NCBI RefSeq assembly: GCF_964355755.1
Contig: NC_092673.1
Location: forward strand, 5,087,001 to 5,151,000
Reading direction: 5' to 3'
Origin: Antedon mediterranea
Taxonomy: Eukaryota; Echinodermata; Crinoidea; Comatulida; Antedonidae
DNA length: 64,000 nucleotides
The notes beneath the pieces were generated by a model. It was not told the origin of the DNA, did not search any database, and saw nothing but the letters and a program-made list of their open reading frames with translations. Position numbers and translations under genes: made by a program. Shown piece by piece: positions 48,901-64,000 of this stretch. Every line of letters begins with the position of its first letter. Position 1 is the stretch's first letter.

Positions 48901-49493
48901 CAAGCGGCCAACAGAGGGCGTAACTTGTTTACATCGTTTGCGTGACTAAAAAATGATCATTTTCGACAATGTTTTCAAAATGTTTGCTTTATTGCATCTT
49001 TATCCCTAGTAGTACTAGGCCTACCCCATAGTCTATCTGAAAATAAAGGTTGGGGAAAAAAGCTTATTTTGTGCTTATAAAATGCATATCAAAGGAAAAG
49101 CCGATAAATTTAAGTGTGCCGAATCGTCTCAGGACCGAATTGTCCCGGGCCGAATCGTCCCGTTACCCATGGCCGGCCTACCCCGTAGCCTAGATTAGCG
49201 TCTAGCTGTAATGTAGTTAAGCAGCCTAGCCCGAGCAAGCCTAGCCCAAAGCCAAGGCGTGCGACCACCCAAAAATGCGCAATCACCACACCACTCACTC
49301 ACAGTCACAGGCTACAGCTTCCCCTCTAGCCACGAGGTCGAGACGAGGAATGAGGATGACTGTCGTCAATCAAAATAAATGTAATAATACAATAGTAGTA
49401 GGCCTACGAATCCTTTCATTGGAAGGTATTGCTGTAATATTGGTCAATGATAAAACATTAAACAGAAACTTACATTAGAGATGAGCACAGCAT
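21735..49493 (-). CDS. TDRD1: TDRD1-like RRM-MYND-Tudor protein, 22 coding exons
   Basis: Exons in transcript order: 49474-49493, 46349-46453, 45528-45581, 45084-45173, 44772-44868, 43898-43989, 43639-43759, 42562-43126, 42289-42391, 36519-36609, 33073-33213, 32559-32732, 31965-32133, 31354-31597, 29837-30947, 29195-29330, 28474-28593, 27479-28099, 27019-27132, 26289-26462, 25509-25675, 21735-21905. Every junction is GT-AG, phases agree throughout, and the total is 4,680 nt (1,559 residues). Domain order is RRM (about 108-190), MYND zinc finger (376-410), four extended Tudor domains, an SGNH-like insert in the fourth, and a short coiled C-terminal tail. In animals, TDRD1-type proteins bind symmetrically dimethylated arginines of PIWI proteins in germ granules and support piRNA production. 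Vertebrate TDRD1 has MYND plus four Tudors; the RRM and the SGNH segment are extra. The neighbour CCDC186 supports orthology. The exon model is by eye, without transcript data. Confidence 0.9.
22009..22205. mobile_element. palindromic MITE, family B, copy 3
   Basis: The ends AAAGACCAATTTACACAGAC and CTGTGTAATTTGGCCTTT are inverted. The inner GTAACGGTAAGCGG and ACCGTTGCCAC are mirrored. It sits just upstream of the last Tudor exon, inside the last intron. Confidence 0.78.
22741..24621 (+). mobile_element. non-LTR retrotransposon reverse transcriptase, 626 codons, 5' truncated
   Basis: This is an uninterrupted frame with a complete RT: template/palm motifs KVIPVFKNGD, NNYRPISILP, GFRQHHSTSHAL, FLDLSKAFDTIDH, GVPQGSILGPLLFLIFINDI, the YADD active site near residue 351, and a thumb and C-terminal region (LGLFLD, YAITVWGA). 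The N-terminal APE endonuclease expected in a full ORF2 is missing, so this is a 5' truncated insertion. The type is CR1/Jockey-like by eye. It lies antisense to the Tudor gene in its last intron. The frame is intact, so the insertion is fairly recent. Confidence 0.9.
24622..24815 (+). mobile_element. LINE 3' UTR and tail
   Basis: A short T-rich 3' UTR ends in GGAATAAAAATGTCGATG and then AATTGAATTGA. A short terminal tandem repeat instead of poly-A is usual for L2/CR1-like LINEs. Confidence 0.6.
25509..25675 (-). CDS. TDRD1: Tudor gene exon 21, end of fourth Tudor domain
   Basis: It continues AG-TRPDQGSAWSEGAIERV, LLHIKLMSHDDGWNYIEV and NEVLNK. The donor is AAG|GTATGG. The following 3.6 kb intron holds a TIR element with a LINE inside. 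Confidence 0.85.
26289..26462 (-). CDS. TDRD1: Tudor gene exon 20, fourth Tudor core
   Basis: It encodes EDQSWYRALVLDV, SVQYVDYGNKAKV and ends CLAIKCCLAG. The WYRA and YVDYGN signatures are intact, so this domain keeps a full methylarginine pocket. Confidence 0.88.
26630..26660. repeat. perfect 14-bp hairpin
   Basis: GATTTGGATGATTC is followed by GTT and its exact inverse. It lies in the intron between Tudor exons 19 and 20. It could be a small foldback; no function is evident. Confidence 0.8.
27019..27132 (-). CDS. TDRD1: Tudor gene exon 19
   Basis: It encodes ILALKNLMESLNIRYANKGK, then PRKGEMCCSIFA, the helix and first core strand of Tudor 4. Acceptor ATTTCAG and donor GCAG|GTATGT are clear. 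Phase 1 on both sides. Confidence 0.85.
27479..28099 (-). CDS. TDRD1: Tudor gene exon 18, SGNH/GDSL-hydrolase-like domain
   Basis: This is a 621-nt symmetric exon (phase 1-1) with acceptor TTTTTCTATTAG and donor GTGAGG. It encodes about 207 residues. SGNH blocks are visible: block I LIISDSIVRDF (Ser kept, the usual Gly is Ser), block II VVCLRGRR (oxyanion Gly), block III VIIHGSTND (Asn kept) and block V LDRRGLHLS. In block V the His is kept, but the Asp three residues before it is Arg. Catalysis is doubtful. It sits between SPSEFYC and LALKNLMESLN of Tudor 4, so it is an insertion into that domain or an alternative cassette. Similar folds occur in Oskar OSK and in the ORF1 esterase of CR1-type LINEs; capture from a LINE is possible. 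Confidence 0.72.
28474..28593 (-). CDS. TDRD1: Tudor gene exon 17, start of fourth Tudor domain
   Basis: It encodes LELQCETKATVMYVVSPSEF then YCTRVEG, the first SN-like strands of Tudor 4. It ends in phase 1, so the next exon may be either 27479-28099 or 27019-27132 without frame loss. Confidence 0.85.
29012..29140. mobile_element. MITE family A, copy 3
   Basis: The ends TTCTGTCTACACCATCAAAC and GTTTGATAGTGTAAACAGAG are inverted, with the GTGATGTGCCCAAATATGG interior. It lies in the intron between Tudor exons 16 and 17. Confidence 0.78.
29195..29330 (-). CDS. TDRD1: Tudor gene exon 16, end of third Tudor domain
   Basis: It continues EFAEK into FVNKVVGVKRVGITPKG and SLVEIFDKKGSNRPINADYI, the C-terminal SN-like half of an extended Tudor domain. 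The donor is C|GTGAGT. Confidence 0.82.
29449..29621. mobile_element. MITE family A, copy 4, internal triplication
   Basis: The ends are of type GCTCTGTCTACATTACCAAA and GTTTGATAGTTTAGACAGAG. The inner CCAAATATGGTAGTGATTTG unit is repeated three times in tandem, so this copy is longer than the family norm. Confidence 0.75.
29837..30947 (-). CDS. TDRD1: Tudor gene exon 15, Tudor 2 core, disordered linker, Tudor 3 core
   Basis: At 1,111 nt it is the longest exon. Tudor 2 core: VGEICATKFVDNYWYRG and LYVDYGN. A Ser/Gln/Asn/Arg-rich linker of roughly 120 residues with RSP and SSSNQ segments follows. Tudor 3 is GPSSFYVQV, VVGELCIAKFSDDYWYRA, KFIDYGNIDP and IHCALHG. Both cores keep the aromatic cage and DYGN, so both should bind sDMA peptides. 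The acceptor at 30948 is set by phase; a second AG seven bases downstream would break the frame. Confidence 0.88.
31354..31597 (-). CDS. TDRD1: Tudor gene exon 14, start of second Tudor domain
   Basis: It encodes EICVEKKLIDAKF, then a beta/alpha flank (GDKLDVVVTSVESVSAIFAT, NRYSILPSNQTY). The donor leaves phase 2 and joins S-P-Q-VGEICATKF of exon 15, the standard entry to a Tudor core. Confidence 0.8.
31797..31875 (-). repeat. tRNA-Ser-like sequence, probable SINE head or pseudogene
   Basis: On the minus strand a GAGTGAG / CTCACTC acceptor-like pair flanks TGGCCTAGCGGTTAAGAC (A box), a long variable arm and GGGTTCGAGGC (B box). The T stem pairs poorly, so a working tRNA is unlikely. It lies in a Tudor intron, sense orientation. 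Confidence 0.5.
31965..36609 (-). CDS. TDRD1: Tudor gene exons 10-13, first extended Tudor domain
   Basis: Exons are 36519-36609, 33073-33213, 32559-32732 and 31965-32133. They give an SN-like flank (HLVSPDEIWIQL), a core (VGTLCAATTDEEWYRG, VRLIDYGDIRDIHP) and a C-terminal SN-like part (LASPCKLVDIEPIDGKWS, YLVSMLVNKQCKVNL). The usual aromatic residue in C-x-A-x-F is Thr here, and DYGN is DYGD. The methylarginine cage may therefore be incomplete and this domain may have lost peptide binding, while keeping the fold. Confidence 0.85.
33445..35746. mobile_element. 2.3 kb TIR element, hAT-like guess, with a nested MITE
   Basis: The left end CTGGGTTAGCACT and the right end AGTGCGAGCCCAG are inverted. 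Both ends run into ATTTGGCGAAAG- and CTTTCGCC/TTGGCGA-type subterminal motifs (33480-33600 and 35610-35725). TA lies at each edge. No transposase frame is seen. It contains the element 34640-35474 and occupies most of the intron between Tudor exons 10 and 11. Confidence 0.5.
34640..35474. mobile_element. 835-bp TIR element with ATA target duplication
   Basis: The ends AGCCCCTTTCTCACAGA and TCTGTGAGAAAGGGGCT are perfectly inverted over 17 bases and flanked by ATA on both sides. The interior is full of CCGGTA/TACCGG and GCCGGCAT palindromes, and a third end-like motif (TTTCTGTGAGAAAGGAG) lies near 34768. Composite or rearranged. Confidence 0.75.
36050..36188. mobile_element. MITE family A, copy 5
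   Basis: Near-canonical copy: AAGCTCTGTCTACACTATCA at the left and TGATAGTGTAGACAGAGCTT at the right, exactly inverted. The interior has both halves of the GTGATG / CATCTC palindrome. Confidence 0.85.
36291..36467. mobile_element. short TIR element, ACCGTATA ends
   Basis: The left ACCGTATATGACCTAGTCTT is inverted at the right as GATTATACTCAGTTGTATACGGT. Internal GGATTATACTCA repeats. Similar ends occur at 61100-61140. Confidence 0.45.
36795..36975 (-). mobile_element. repeat fragment shared with 56885-57065, Penelope-like guess
   Basis: The blocks CAAAGGCAAATTACT, CAATGCTGTGGGTATCAGTG, CAAAACGATAA-GTAAAACAG and TTAGCAGAGCTTTCGGGCAA recur in inverse orientation at 56885-57065. The end contains a hammerhead-like core. 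Such cores are known in Penelope-like elements, so the family call is inference. Confidence 0.5.
36919..36956 (-). ncRNA. hammerhead-ribozyme-like core, probably relic
   Basis: Minus strand: CTGATGA, then stem II GGGC-TAGTGTT-GCCC, then GAAA, then a minimal 3-bp stem III AGC-TCT-GCT, then A as the cleavage nucleotide (CUA). This is the order of a type I hammerhead with a very short stem III. One A-C mismatch closes stem II, and stem I pairing is poor, so activity is doubtful. Confidence 0.4.
37097..37167 (-). tRNA. tRNA-like cloverleaf, anticodon ATC, probably SINE-derived
   Basis: 71 nt on the minus strand. The acceptor GCCCCAG pairs with TTGGGGT (two G-U). T8-A9 and a D stem GTCT/GGAC with loop AATGGTTA follow. 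The anticodon arm ACTGC-ATATCAA-GCAGA has T33. A 4-nt variable loop and T arm CTGAG-TTCGAGT-CTCGG complete it. Anticodon ATC would read Asp GAU, which animal tRNA-Asp does not normally use, so a SINE head or pseudogene is more likely. Confidence 0.4.
37402..37692. mobile_element. MITE family A, copy 6, interrupted by a LINE 3' fragment
   Basis: The ends CTTGTCTACACTATCAAAC and TTTCATAGTGTAGACAGAGC are family A. Between them, 37490-37620 reads in plus frames as a LINE ORF2 tail (QTMDHLLKCPLLNQRCTA, then, after a frame change, DLAEFNDAAHDCVQLWLKHN and a stop). The MITE apparently received this insertion. Confidence 0.65.
37693..37910 (+). pseudogene. degenerate retroelement ORF tail
   Basis: Plus-strand translation across frameshifts gives RGRRERGLPMATWKNMVKK and later SNPLEEEESRLK, typical of the extreme C-terminus of animal non-LTR reverse transcriptases. 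Stops and shifts make it non-functional. Confidence 0.45.
38750..39430. repeat. tandem array in left arm, about 75 bp and variants
   Basis: Units carry GAATTTGAACACGTCAGCTA, CATTTGGAAATTACCTGCC and ATCAATATGATGGATTATGA. About seven to nine units occur, some shortened to ACCTGCCATCAATATGATGG with GATTGTATAGT. The inverse array at 40926-41420 has fewer units. Confidence 0.85.
39445..40545 (-). pseudogene. broken gene of an expanded PIN-like/cysteine-rich-tail family
   Basis: Reading the minus strand from 40545 down, pieces resemble a family common in invertebrate genomes: LTRFLSEELIRQAPIDKE, then after a shift ESDTRLV / DTVVVASRDTDVLVILVSHY, then FHTISGCDTTSY, then KKRYELIKDLGENRSVTKLL with a stop. 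The intact 3' part (39445-39750) ends with GWELSNGKLQPVLL and a Cys tail CGCKT-(x6)-CRCKKSKLPCTALCRC. The DTD and GCDT motifs are nuclease-like (PIN/FEN1-type fold, inference). A 44-bp insertion and frameshifts break it. Confidence 0.6.
40548..40917 (+). pseudogene. inverted duplicate of the 3' end of the broken gene
   Basis: It is the inverse copy of 39445-39799: the same YKKSTLPSTRIEKS / Cys-tail coding region, but N-truncated and with several indels. It shows that the inversion breakpoint lies inside the coding region. Confidence 0.7.
40926..41420. repeat. tandem array in right arm
   Basis: Inverse units of the left array: TCCATCATATTGATGGCAGG, TAATTTCCAAATGTAGCTGA and GTGTTCAAATTCTTTTTT. 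About five units, fewer than in the left arm. Confidence 0.85.
42289..42391 (-). CDS. TDRD1: Tudor gene exon 9, second half of MYND
   Basis: It encodes CCSACKSKYCTQACQQKHW then SHKLHC. With exon 8 this gives Cys at 376, 379, 386, 389, 394 and 398, His 406 and Cys 410, the full C-x2-C ... C-x2-C-x4-C-x3-C-x7-H-x3-C MYND ligand set. MYND fingers are protein-protein interaction modules. Confidence 0.9.
42562..43126 (-). CDS. TDRD1: Tudor gene exon 8, linker and first half of MYND
   Basis: It encodes about 188 residues. A Ser/Arg-rich lead (SQSSSRSPRR) precedes a charged linker, and the exon ends with CLNCGRP, the first zinc pair of a MYND finger. Acceptor TTCTTTAG and donor CCAG|GTAAGA are clear. 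The SR/RG-like stretch could be an arginine methylation target (inference). Confidence 0.85.
43250..43362 (-). repeat. SINE remnant with pol III boxes
   Basis: The minus strand has GAGCTCAGTTAATTGGTTA (A-box-like) and GGGTTCGAATCTAATACTG (B-box-like), separated by about 60 bases instead of the usual 35. A degenerate tRNA-derived fragment. Confidence 0.45.
43413..43562. mobile_element. MITE family A, copy 7
   Basis: The ends AAAGCTCTGTCTACACTATC and TTTGATGTGTAGACAGAGCT are inverted, with CCCAAATATGGTA given twice inside. It lies in the intron between Tudor exons 7 and 8. Confidence 0.82.
43639..44868 (-). CDS. TDRD1: Tudor gene exons 5-7, RRM domain
   Basis: Exons 44772-44868, 43898-43989 and 43639-43759 together encode an RNA-recognition motif. 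RNP2 is FYVSGIP. Helix 1 is LTNLFSRAGKVVSCKI. RNP1 is degenerate, FGFVGM. It closes with LNNYQVGSQTLKLRVAR. RRM plus Tudor is known in TDRD10 and in fly Vreteno, a piRNA factor. Vertebrate TDRD1 is not known to me to have an RRM. Confidence 0.85.
45084..46453 (-). CDS. TDRD1: Tudor gene exons 2-4, N-terminal linker
   Basis: Exon 2 (46349-46453) encodes PSLEENCFDSVPSKL and a Ser/Pro/Trp-containing stretch. Exon 3 (45528-45581) encodes CHNIRLTVPQNIVNKME. Exon 4 (45084-45173) encodes SPSQLNNWNPMKDEF to ETGLPG. All three are small with matching phases. No domain is recognised, so this is a linker before the RRM. Confidence 0.75.
45300..45405 (-). repeat. tRNA-like SINE head
   Basis: The minus strand reads GGAGTTGTGGCTTGGTGGTT (A box), an anticodon-like stem CTTGG/CCAAG and GGGGTCAAGTCCTGTC (B box). 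The 8-nt loop and weak acceptor argue against a real tRNA. Confidence 0.45.
47009..47240. mobile_element. palindromic MITE with TCGTATTCGATT ends
   Basis: The left ACAAATGTCGTATTCGATTG is inverted at the right as AATCGAATACGACAATTGT. The inner motifs TTTCGTTGTCAACG / CGTTGACAACGAAA are also inverted. Confidence 0.65.
47340..49180. mobile_element. 1.8 kb element with inverted GGGACGATTCGGCCCGG ends
   Basis: The left (CAGGACGATTTGGCCCGGAG, ACGATTC) and right (CGAATCGTCTCAGGACC, CGGGCCGAATCGTCCCG) ends are inverse versions of one motif that repeats in each terminus, with CATGGCCGG at both outer edges. No coding region is recognised inside. Confidence 0.5.
48526..48550. repeat. perfect 11-bp hairpin
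   Basis: AAAATGCGAAG, CCT, CTTCGCATTTT. Compact and perfect; it could be an insertion scar or structural element. Confidence 0.85.
49474..49493 (-). CDS. TDRD1: Tudor gene exon 1 (start codon)
   Basis: ATG at 49491-49493 is followed by CTG TGC TCA TCT CTA AT and donor GTAAGT. An in-frame TAG lies two codons upstream, so this is the first possible start in frame. The last two bases AT join the first G of exon 2 to make a second, split ATG codon, giving MLCSSL-MPSLEE. Either Met could initiate. Confidence 0.65.
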
Positions 49494-49760
49494 GTGCTAC
49501 AAGCGGGACTGTAAGTTCAAGCCTCCGTCCGTGAAGTCCGCGAAGATGCACACACAGCATGCACAGTGCACACGCGAGAGGTTGGTGGTGTGTGGGGGGT
49601 GCCAAACAAACTTCTTCAGTGTATTTTTTTCACCTATTCTCATTGGCTAATTGAACGTATCATGCCTGAACTTTAAACTTCAGTCCACGTGACTTGCAGT
49701 CGTGGCCTATTGTTTTGCATACGCTCGAGTTTTCTGCGTAAAGACTTCCGGAAGTAGGCC
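49494..49760. promoter_or_regulatory. putative shared promoter of the Tudor gene and CCDC186
   Basis: Lies immediately upstream of the Tudor start. It holds a minus-strand CCAAT box (ATTGG at 49642-49646), an E-box/USF-like CCACGTGAC near 49685-49693 and a perfect ETS palindrome ACTTCCGGAAGT at 49744-49755, motifs common in divergent TATA-less promoters. CCDC186 needs at least one non-coding 5' exon, because its ATG exon starts at an acceptor; that exon probably starts near here (inference). Confidence 0.5.
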
Positions 49761-51400
49761 ATTCGAGTCAGCAGCAGCAGTGTCAACAAATTTATGTGTT
49801 TTTGCTGCTCTGCTGCAACCTGTAGGCTATGTTTTTTTACATTTTTGGTTAAACATGATATTAATATTTACATTAATTAATTTGTTTATTAAAAAGATGA
49901 ACTATGCCTAGGTCTAGCCGTTGAATTGAAAAGTACGTTCTTTGAATGCTGAAATGGAAACAGGTTTGATTTTTAAACAATTTATTTTTTCCTACCGTAC
50001 CTGCCTTTATGCCAATGGCTAGGCCCTAGTAGGCCTAGTAGTAGGCCTAGGGCCTAGCCATTGGCATTGGCCCTAGCTGCTTATATATAATAGATAGGCT
50101 AGCTGTAGTATGAGGCCTACTAGAGGGCTAGTCTAGCTAGGCCTACTTCATCTAGGCAACAGCTAATACTATAGATAGGCTAGGCATGGTATGGAGTAAT
50201 TACTCCATGCATGGGCTAGGCCAGTGCTACTTGGGGATTAGGCCAAGTTGAGCCGCCGCCAGAAAAACGTTATTTTCTATGGAACGCCAAATGCTAACTT
50301 TCGCCGGTGCTCGTTCAATTTATGTTAGGGATAACGATGTACATTCAAACGTTTATATATCATGGTTTTTAGTATATATATTATTAAATATTATAATTAA
50401 AGAAATAATTATGAAAATCTGGCTTGTAGATTCCAAAATACAGTGATGTTTTTAGCCAAAAATGATGTAAACATGTTGCCCCTCATTCAGTCGGCAGTTG
50501 TTTGTATGAACTAGGCTAGGCCTACTCCATTTTTCGGTAAAATAATTACATAAAATCACGTTTTTTAGTAAAATATTTTGTGTATTAACATTTTAAAATT
50601 CAATAAAATATGATATTAAAAGATTAGTAAATAAAAAACAATATGTATTTAACCTCATTCGAAAAAATGTTAATACTCTATTATTAGTATTAATTAGTCC
50701 TGAGAGACAACGTGACTTTACGTGGTAGGCCTCCTACACGCGAGAAAAATTATGAGTGCACTGAATTCTTTCCTCGAAAGATTAAAAACAATTAAATTAT
50801 TAAATATTAGTTATTACTACTTTCCTTTGCTTGCTGTGTTAATTGTAATAGGCCTATGTAATTATATATTATTTATTTTCATGACACAATAAACCAAGAC
50901 CATGAACTTGTACTCTTGGACAACATCCTAATCACTACGCGAAATGTCGTAAAAGACGCATGCACTGGGCGTTTCATAGAAATCACCGGCGGCCCAACCG
51001 GTCATATCCCTATTTGGGACCTAGCTAGTATAGGTACAGGCTGCCTTTATTATTGGATGATGTGTTGTGTAGGCGGCCTAGTTGATTGATTGAATGTTGT
51101 TAAAGTTGTTATATAATCCGATCATACAGTAAATTCATATGATTCTATGAAACATAATATATTTTTTGCTTCATTCAAGTTACTTGAATACCTAAATTAT
51201 ATTTAATGTCGAAAATCGGAAACAAAGTAATCAAATCACATATAATTATATTTACAGAGGTGCAATATTTTTAAAAGAATTTAAATTCATGTGCTGCTAT
51301 TTTTAGAACTGTATTGCAGTGTGTATATTAATCAAGAGTGAGTTTTCAGTTGGCTAGGTAATTTTATGTGTGTTAATGGTAATAGTTTTTATGTATTTGT
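49761..51400. other. gene-free stretch, CCDC186 5' intron
   Basis: Mostly AT-rich with a dense run of TAGGCCTA-type palindromes at 49905-50230. I could not place the CCDC186 5' UTR exon. Confidence 0.4.
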
Positions 51401-51401
51401 A

Positions 51402-51706
51402 AGGGCTTGTGGCGCAGTGTGTTGGACGTTCGACTACTGATCGTGAGATCGAGGTTCGATAATCCAACTCTCGCTCATTGCTTGTATCCTTAGGCAAGAT
51501 ACTTTACTTACGTTTGCCTCTCTCCACCCAGGTGTATAAATGGGTACCCGGTTAGATCAAGACACAACTTTGCGCTGATTACTAGCTGCATTATGGGAGT
51601 ATGTTTCCATACATGTTTGATCCAAAAAAATGGCTGGTGTAATAATGTTCAGCACATTGAGAGCTTGCTTATATGCGCTATATAAGAATGCACTATTATT
51701 ATTATT
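51402..51706 (+). repeat. tRNA-derived SINE, near full length
   Basis: Head GGCGCAGTGTGTTGGACG (A box) and GAGGTTCGATAATCC (B box), then the shared TGTATAAATGGGTACCCGG body and GCGCTATATAAGAATGC end followed by ATT repeats. Same family as 17128-17436. Confidence 0.88.
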
Positions 51707-51914
51707 CTATATGAATTGTAATTATCCAATCTTATTTATTTTATAATAAATTTTGCAATTAAAGATTATTTTAAGATTTGAAAAAAATCTCTCCAGTGTC
51801 TAGTCAAAATAATTTTGTCAATTGGTGCAACACTCCATGGAATAGAATCAGAAACAATTTTCATTTGATATTGATTATTTGATTAATTTTAGAACATAAA
51901 AGGCCATTGAGAAG

Positions 51915-64000
<12,086 letters not shown>

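Larger units (their letters stand above)
46454..49473. other. first intron of the Tudor gene
   Basis: A 3.0 kb intron holding the two TIR elements listed separately and a perfect hairpin at 48526-48550. No further exon is needed by phase between 46453 and 49474. Confidence 0.6.

Overview
The window is animal nuclear DNA: AT-rich, with genes split by GT-AG introns, and full of short palindromic transposons, SINEs and LINE fragments. The gene content (TDRD1-like, CCDC186 and an NK-like homeobox gene), the frequent TAGGCCTA palindrome and the repeat style suggest an invertebrate deuterostome, most likely an echinoderm. That placement is inference, and I cannot name a species.

Layout: (1) 1-10,500 shows no gene I can support; it holds a 1.5 kb GATGAT/GTCGAC minisatellite and MITE and SINE copies. 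(2) 10,553-12,314 (minus) is a complete three-exon homeobox gene of about 380 residues with an NKL-type homeodomain. (3) 12,315-21,700 is a repeat-rich spacer with several tandem duplications. (4) 21,735-49,493 (minus) is a 22-exon Tudor gene. I assembled it by hand from splice sites and phases that all agree. It encodes RRM, MYND and four extended Tudor domains (TDRD1-like, piRNA pathway), about 1,559 residues. Its introns carry a LINE nested in a TIR transposon, a 4.1 kb inverted repeat, an hAT-like element and many MITEs. (5) 49.5-51.9 kb is the intergenic region between two divergent genes and holds promoter-like motifs. (6) 51,915 to the window end (plus) is the 5' two thirds or so of CCDC186, a Golgi coiled-coil protein; it runs off the window.

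The most unusual observation is a symmetric phase 1-1 exon (27,479-28,099, minus). It encodes a 207-residue SGNH/GDSL-hydrolase-like domain and is spliced in frame into the middle of the fourth Tudor domain. Both the exon-included and exon-skipped transcripts keep the frame. If transcribed, this puts an SGNH fold, like the OSK domain of Oskar or the esterase of some LINE ORF1 proteins, inside a piRNA-pathway Tudor protein.

The head-to-head TDRD1/CCDC186 arrangement matches the vertebrate neighbourhood as I recall it. It supports both identifications and suggests an old shared promoter. TDRD1-type proteins scaffold PIWI proteins in germ granules. CCDC186 acts at the trans-Golgi in secretory granule maturation. 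No functional link beyond the shared intergenic region is visible here.
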